Shown one piece after another: positions 60,853 to 64,000 of a stretch of DNA of 64,000 nucleotides. Within the stretch, counting starts at the first letter, position 1. Every line of letters begins with the position of its first letter. Both the position numbers and the translations under genes were made by a program. Where the stretch lies: NCBI GenBank assembly GCA_020639095.1, contig JACKHH010000006.1:62001-126000 (forward strand), given 5' to 3'. The notes beneath the pieces are model-generated. The model searched no databases. It saw only the letters and a program-made list of their open reading frames with translations, and was not told the DNA's origin. Origin of the DNA: Phycisphaerales bacterium. Lineage in GTDB: Bacteria; Planctomycetota; Phycisphaerae; UBA1845.

Positions 60853-61764
60853 ATGAAACGCTTGGGCATGGGTGTATTGGCAGTCGCGTTGGTGATGGGC
60901 TTGTCAGCCGATGCATTCGCGGGGCCGGGTTGCAGCAAGTCGAAGGTGCGCACGGTCACGATGTCGGAACTGACGGACGCAGGCTCGGCGGACAACGCTG
61001 CTGTTGATACCGCAGTCGATCGCGTCATGGAGTCGCTGCCCAAGATGACCTACAAGGTCGGCGACACGGAAACCTGCTGCTCCAAGATGGCAGCGGCGAA
61101 GTCGGCTGAGATCGGCGCGCCGGTGCAGTACGTCGTCGCGGGCGAGACCTACGCCTCGCGCGAAGAGGCGATGAACAAGCTCGCCGAAGCCATCCAAGCC
61201 GAGCTTCCCAAGGTTGCCACTGTTTCCCATGTTGTTGATGGTGAGTCGCTGTCCTGCCCGAAGGCTGCTGCCGCCCTGGCTGCTGAGCATCACAGCAAGG
61301 TCGCGCACCTCGTCGCCGGCGTCGAATTCGACTGCCCGCACGCCGCCCAATCGGTCGCGGACAGCCTCGCTGCCAAGCTGAAAGAGAGCAACGGCTGCGC
61401 CAAGGCGTTCGCCGCCAACTGTGCGAAGTCGGGTGGTTGCAGCAAGAGTGCTGCCGCCGCGACCGCGTCCGCCAAGGAAGGTGGCTGCTGTTCGAAGAGC
61501 AAGGCCGCTGCCGAAACCGCCTCTGCGAAGGAGGCGGGTGGTTGCTCGAAGTCGGCCGGTGGCTGCTCCAAGGCGGCCGCTGCCACCGCGTCAGCCGAGA
61601 CTGGCGGTTGCTGCAAGAAGGCCAAAGCCGCTGCTGAAGCTGCTGCCCAGACCGCATCGGCTGAGCCGGTTGTGGAAGACGTCGAAGAGACCCCCCAGTT
61701 GGCCAACGCCAAGCTGCTGGTCCGCGAGATCGTCGAGTTCGTAGCCGCTTCCCGCGCTTCCTAA
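60853..61764 (+). CDS. Secreted Cys-rich repeat protein
   Basis: About 303 aa. GAAAGGG precedes ATG 60853. A signal peptide (GVLAVALVMGLSADAFA) is followed by a folded-looking region (about 25-190) with Cys pairs (TCCSKM, SCPKAA, DCPHAA) that recur after similar hydrophobic stretches with VVAGETY, VVDGESL and LVAGVEF. The C-terminal part (about 190-275) is a low-complexity repeat GGCSKS/GGCCSKSKAAAETASAK with many Cys and Lys. It may bind metal ions or be crosslinked outside the cell. No family is recognised beyond the repeat. Confidence 0.75.
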   Translation: MKRLGMGVLAVALVMGLSADAFAGPGCSKSKVRTVTMSELTDAGSADNAAVDTAVDRVMESLPKMTYKVGDTETCCSKMAAAKSAEIGAPVQYVVAGETYASREEAMNKLAEAIQAELPKVATVSHVVDGESLSCPKAAAALAAEHHSKVAHLVAGVEFDCPHAAQSVADSLAAKLKESNGCAKAFAANCAKSGGCSKSAAAATASAKEGGCCSKSKAAAETASAKEAGGCSKSAGGCSKAAAATASAETGGCCKKAKAAAEAAAQTASAEPVVEDVEETPQLANAKLLVREIVEFVAASRAS

Positions 61765-61802
61765 CCGAAGCTTCGCCCACATAGATTGATCCAAAATCAC
61801 AC

Positions 61803-61843
61803 CGCGGGCCGATGCATGACACCATGCGTCGGCCCGCGTTTTT
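61803..61843 (+). terminator. Strong Rho-independent terminator
   Basis: A 16-bp stem (61803-61818 and 61823-61838) with one G-U pair, an ACAC loop and TTTTT at 61839-61843 follows the Cys-rich gene by about 40 bases. Confidence 0.9.
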
Positions 61844-61962
61844 CGTAGCCACGCCGGCTGCGGAACGCATGGAATTCGACCCGCTCGCCCCGCTACAATG
61901 GGGCGGCTTGACCGCGTGTGCGGCATCCCGTTCAATGGCCTGCGCGAACCGGGAGACAGGGT

Positions 61963-62265
61963 TTGCCGAAGGACGTGCCCAACCCCAAGACGCCAGCTCC
62001 CGGCAACGCGTCGCCGCGTCTCGCGCTGTCTGCGGACCACCGCATGCTGCTTGAGATTCGCGACACGCTGTACGAGGGCAACTGGGACGACTTCGCCCGC
62101 GATTTGGAAGCGCGGCGGCGTGCCGAACCCCACGTGTTCGCAATTGTGCCCGAATCTCCGCAGATGCTCGCAACCATCAGCAACCATCTGGCGCTGATCC
62201 GGGAAATGCAGAACTGGGAGCGCGACCAACAGGCCACACTCAGCGCCGACGACGAAGCGGCATGA
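61963..62265 (+). CDS. Small conserved-looking cytoplasmic protein, 100 aa
   Basis: TTG 61963 follows GGGAG by 7 bases. The protein is soluble and helical with DHRMLLEIRDTLYEGNWDDF, a Glu/Arg-rich middle and ISNHLALIREMQNWERDQQA at the end. No family or catalytic motif is recognised. It is a possible regulator or adaptor. Composition agrees with the neighbours. Confidence 0.55.
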   Translation: MPKDVPNPKTPAPGNASPRLALSADHRMLLEIRDTLYEGNWDDFARDLEARRRAEPHVFAIVPESPQMLATISNHLALIREMQNWERDQQATLSADDEAA

Positions 62266-62453
62266 GGCGCGGACCACAAAGGCGCACAACGTAATTCACA
62301 ACCTCTCCAGAGCGCGGAGAGAGACGAACTCACAACCTCCCCCGATGGGGGAGACATGGGTAGGGGCCAAGTCGTCGCAAACGATCCACGCCTCGCCCGA
62401 TCCTTCCCCGCTGAAAGGGAAGTGTACTCATTCGCACCAGGGAGCGATCGATC

Positions 62454-63746
62454 ATGCGCGGTCTTCTACGCGGAGCGGTAACGGGTTGCGTGTTCATGCT
62501 GGCGGCGAGCACGGCCTTCGGTCAGGCGCTGCTCGACCAGCAGCAATTGAGCAAGCTGGGCTATCTCCAGTTTTGGAAAACCAACATCGACCTCAACCGC
62601 GCCCGCACGGTCACCGGCGCGTACGTGCTCGACGACACGCTCTACATCACCACCGACAGCGGCGACGTACACGCGATCCACGCGGGCGCGGGTCTCTCGC
62701 GCTGGGCGCAGAACATCGCCGAAAGCGTCTACCAGATCTTCCCCCCGACGCACAGCGTCACCGCTTCCGGAACCCCGCTGGTCGTGTTCTCAACGAGTCC
62801 GCGCACGCTGGTGATCGACCAGGTGCTCGGCGACGTCATCGCCGACATGCCGCTGGAGCTGGCTGCAACCGGGTCCGCCGTCGTTTCGGGCGAACGCATG
62901 TTCCTTGGCAGCGCCGACGGTCACCTCTACGCCATGCTCTGGACCGACCCGCGGACATCGGCTGCGGTGCGCCTGTGGCGCGTGATGGCGGGCGGCCCGG
63001 TCACCGGTGCTCCCGTGCTGGTCAACAACGGCGACGACCTGATCTTCGCGTCGCAAAGCGGATCGGTGTACTGCTGCACGTCCGCAGCCAAAATCCTCAA
63101 TTGGCAAACCCCAACGGGCGGCCCGATCATGGGCGACATCGTTGTCGACGGCCCCAGCGTGTTCGTCGCCAGCACCGACCGCTCGCTCTACCGCCTCGAC
63201 GCGATCAGCGGCTCCCGCCGCTGGCGCTTGCGTTTTCCCGAACCGCTCAACGAGGGCCCGATCGTGACCGGTGGGCTCGCGTTCCAGTATTGCGAGGGCG
63301 AAGGCATCACTGCCGTTGACGCCGAAAGCGGCGAAAAGCTCTGGCAGGTGCCCGAAGCACGCGGTTTCGTCTGCCGCGGCATCGATCACGTCCTGCTCGT
63401 CACCGCGGACAATGACCTGCTCAAGATCGACAGCGAAAACGGCAAGACGCTCGCGCGCGTCGATCTGCCCACAAACGTCGTACCTGTAACCAACACCCGA
63501 GACGACACGATTTACCTGGCTTCCCACCAGGGTTCGCTGCTCTGCGCCAAACCCGCCGGTACCCCGCACCTCACGCCGCAGGAACTTTCCGATGCACGGC
63601 GTGTGTTGCACAAACCGGCGAACGCAAAGGGCTCTGCCGCGGAGATCGAACCGCCGCCGCATCGCGCGCCCGAGAAGCCCTGGATCGATCCCGACGACCC
63701 GCTGCGCAGCCCGAGTGACAAGGGCGGCGACAGCGACAACGGTTAA
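62454..63746 (+). CDS. Secreted PQQ-like beta-propeller protein
   Basis: 430 aa. GGGAG precedes ATG 62454. A signal peptide (GCVFMLAASTAFGQ) is followed by a propeller domain with repeated YITTDSGDVHAIHAGAGLSR-, LFASQSGSVYCCT- and VFVASTDRSLYRLDAISGSR-like blades, the PQQ/BamB-type style. No quinoprotein active-site residues are obvious, so a scaffold or BamB-like role is possible. The C-terminus is polar and Pro-rich. Position near the window end leaves the context open. Confidence 0.82.
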   Translation: MRGLLRGAVTGCVFMLAASTAFGQALLDQQQLSKLGYLQFWKTNIDLNRARTVTGAYVLDDTLYITTDSGDVHAIHAGAGLSRWAQNIAESVYQIFPPTHSVTASGTPLVVFSTSPRTLVIDQVLGDVIADMPLELAATGSAVVSGERMFLGSADGHLYAMLWTDPRTSAAVRLWRVMAGGPVTGAPVLVNNGDDLIFASQSGSVYCCTSAAKILNWQTPTGGPIMGDIVVDGPSVFVASTDRSLYRLDAISGSRRWRLRFPEPLNEGPIVTGGLAFQYCEGEGITAVDAESGEKLWQVPEARGFVCRGIDHVLLVTADNDLLKIDSENGKTLARVDLPTNVVPVTNTRDDTIYLASHQGSLLCAKPAGTPHLTPQELSDARRVLHKPANAKGSAAEIEPPPHRAPEKPWIDPDDPLRSPSDKGGDSDNG

Positions 63747-63768
63747 CCGGTGGCGGAGCGGGAATCGC

Positions 63769-63796
63769 TTGACACCACCTTACGCACGGTTACGAT
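63769..63796 (+). promoter_or_regulatory. Sigma-70-like promoter
   Basis: TTGACA (63769-63774), a 16-base spacer and TACGAT (63791-63796) lie upstream of the 63920 gene. Confidence 0.55.
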
Positions 63797-63919
63797 CGCA
63801 CCCACACCAGCCTGTGAGTTTTTCGCGGGCACTTGGGTGATTGCATGGTCCCGGTCCGCCGGCGCGCGGCTGGCCAGCGCCGTAACCCAATCAAACCGGC
63901 CTGACTAAGGAGATTGGAT

Positions 63920-64000
63920 GTGAGCGAGTCAAAGAGAATGCACCTGCGCGAAGCCTCCCGCTTGTTCGGACGCGCGCGGTGGACTGCCCTTGCGTTGATG
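63920..64000 (+). CDS. Start of a gene cut by the window edge
   Basis: AAGGAG (63907-63912) lies 7 bases before GTG 63920. Only 27 residues are visible: a polar start (SESKRMHLREASRLFGRARW) leading into a hydrophobic stretch (TALALM), which suggests a signal peptide or membrane anchor. The product cannot be named. Confidence 0.6.
   Translation, partial: MSESKRMHLREASRLFGRARWTALALM

Overview
The window reads as a chromosomal piece of a GC-rich bacterium, most likely a planctomycete. The grounds are a secreted protein ending in a dockerin-like calcium-loop repeat (2504-3319), a PEP-CTERM protein (22717-23970), a prepilin-like protein with an H-X9-D tail (24089-24952), several TTG/GTG starts, and dispersed repeats that read as SRDRKGA in frame. 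The lineage is an inference from gene style, not from a marker gene. No rRNA, tRNA, CRISPR array, transposase or phage gene was seen.

Layout. (1) 1-8.5 kb: a truncated Cys-rich sensor kinase, a pentaheme cytochrome, a dockerin-tailed secreted protein and a 1549-residue NHL-propeller/multiheme cytochrome. The last two sit behind near-consensus sigma-54 promoters. (2) 8.5-13.0 kb: an AI-2E-type permease, then a minus-strand set of very small envelope/stress proteins (YqjD/YqjE-like, two DUF1328 proteins, a WG-repeat protein, CsbD, small lipoproteins). (3) 13.3-24.9 kb: a NarX/NarL-type two-component pair, a lipoprotein, an HDOD protein, a fused 5-oxoprolinase-type HyuA-HyuB enzyme, a beta-propeller phytase lipoprotein, a PEP-CTERM protein and a pseudopilin.

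(4) 25.1-58.5 kb: a large exopolysaccharide cluster. It holds two MBOAT O-acyltransferases with three SGNH/AlgJ-like partners, six glycosyltransferase domains, an O-antigen-ligase-type membrane protein, a Wzz-type chain-length protein, a B12-binding radical SAM enzyme, a sulfatase-fold membrane protein, a low-molecular-weight tyrosine phosphatase, an ATP-grasp ligase, a polysaccharide deacetylase, several SAM methyltransferases and a sugar-kinase-like protein. Several genes are multidomain fusions; the most unusual is a P-loop kinase/YdjC deacetylase/methyltransferase. Every apparent promoter region in this cluster carries the heptamer TTATCGG or its complement (17 copies found by eye in about 1.4 kb of intergenic DNA), which suggests a cluster-specific regulon. 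No exosortase or Wzx-type flippase was recognised in the window.

(5) 58.6-64 kb: an M29-type aminopeptidase, a stand-alone Clp N-domain protein, a secreted Cys-rich repeat protein with a strong terminator, a small conserved-looking protein, a secreted PQQ-type propeller, and the start of one more gene. Long antisense reading frames over most real genes are GC-rich shadows and are omitted.
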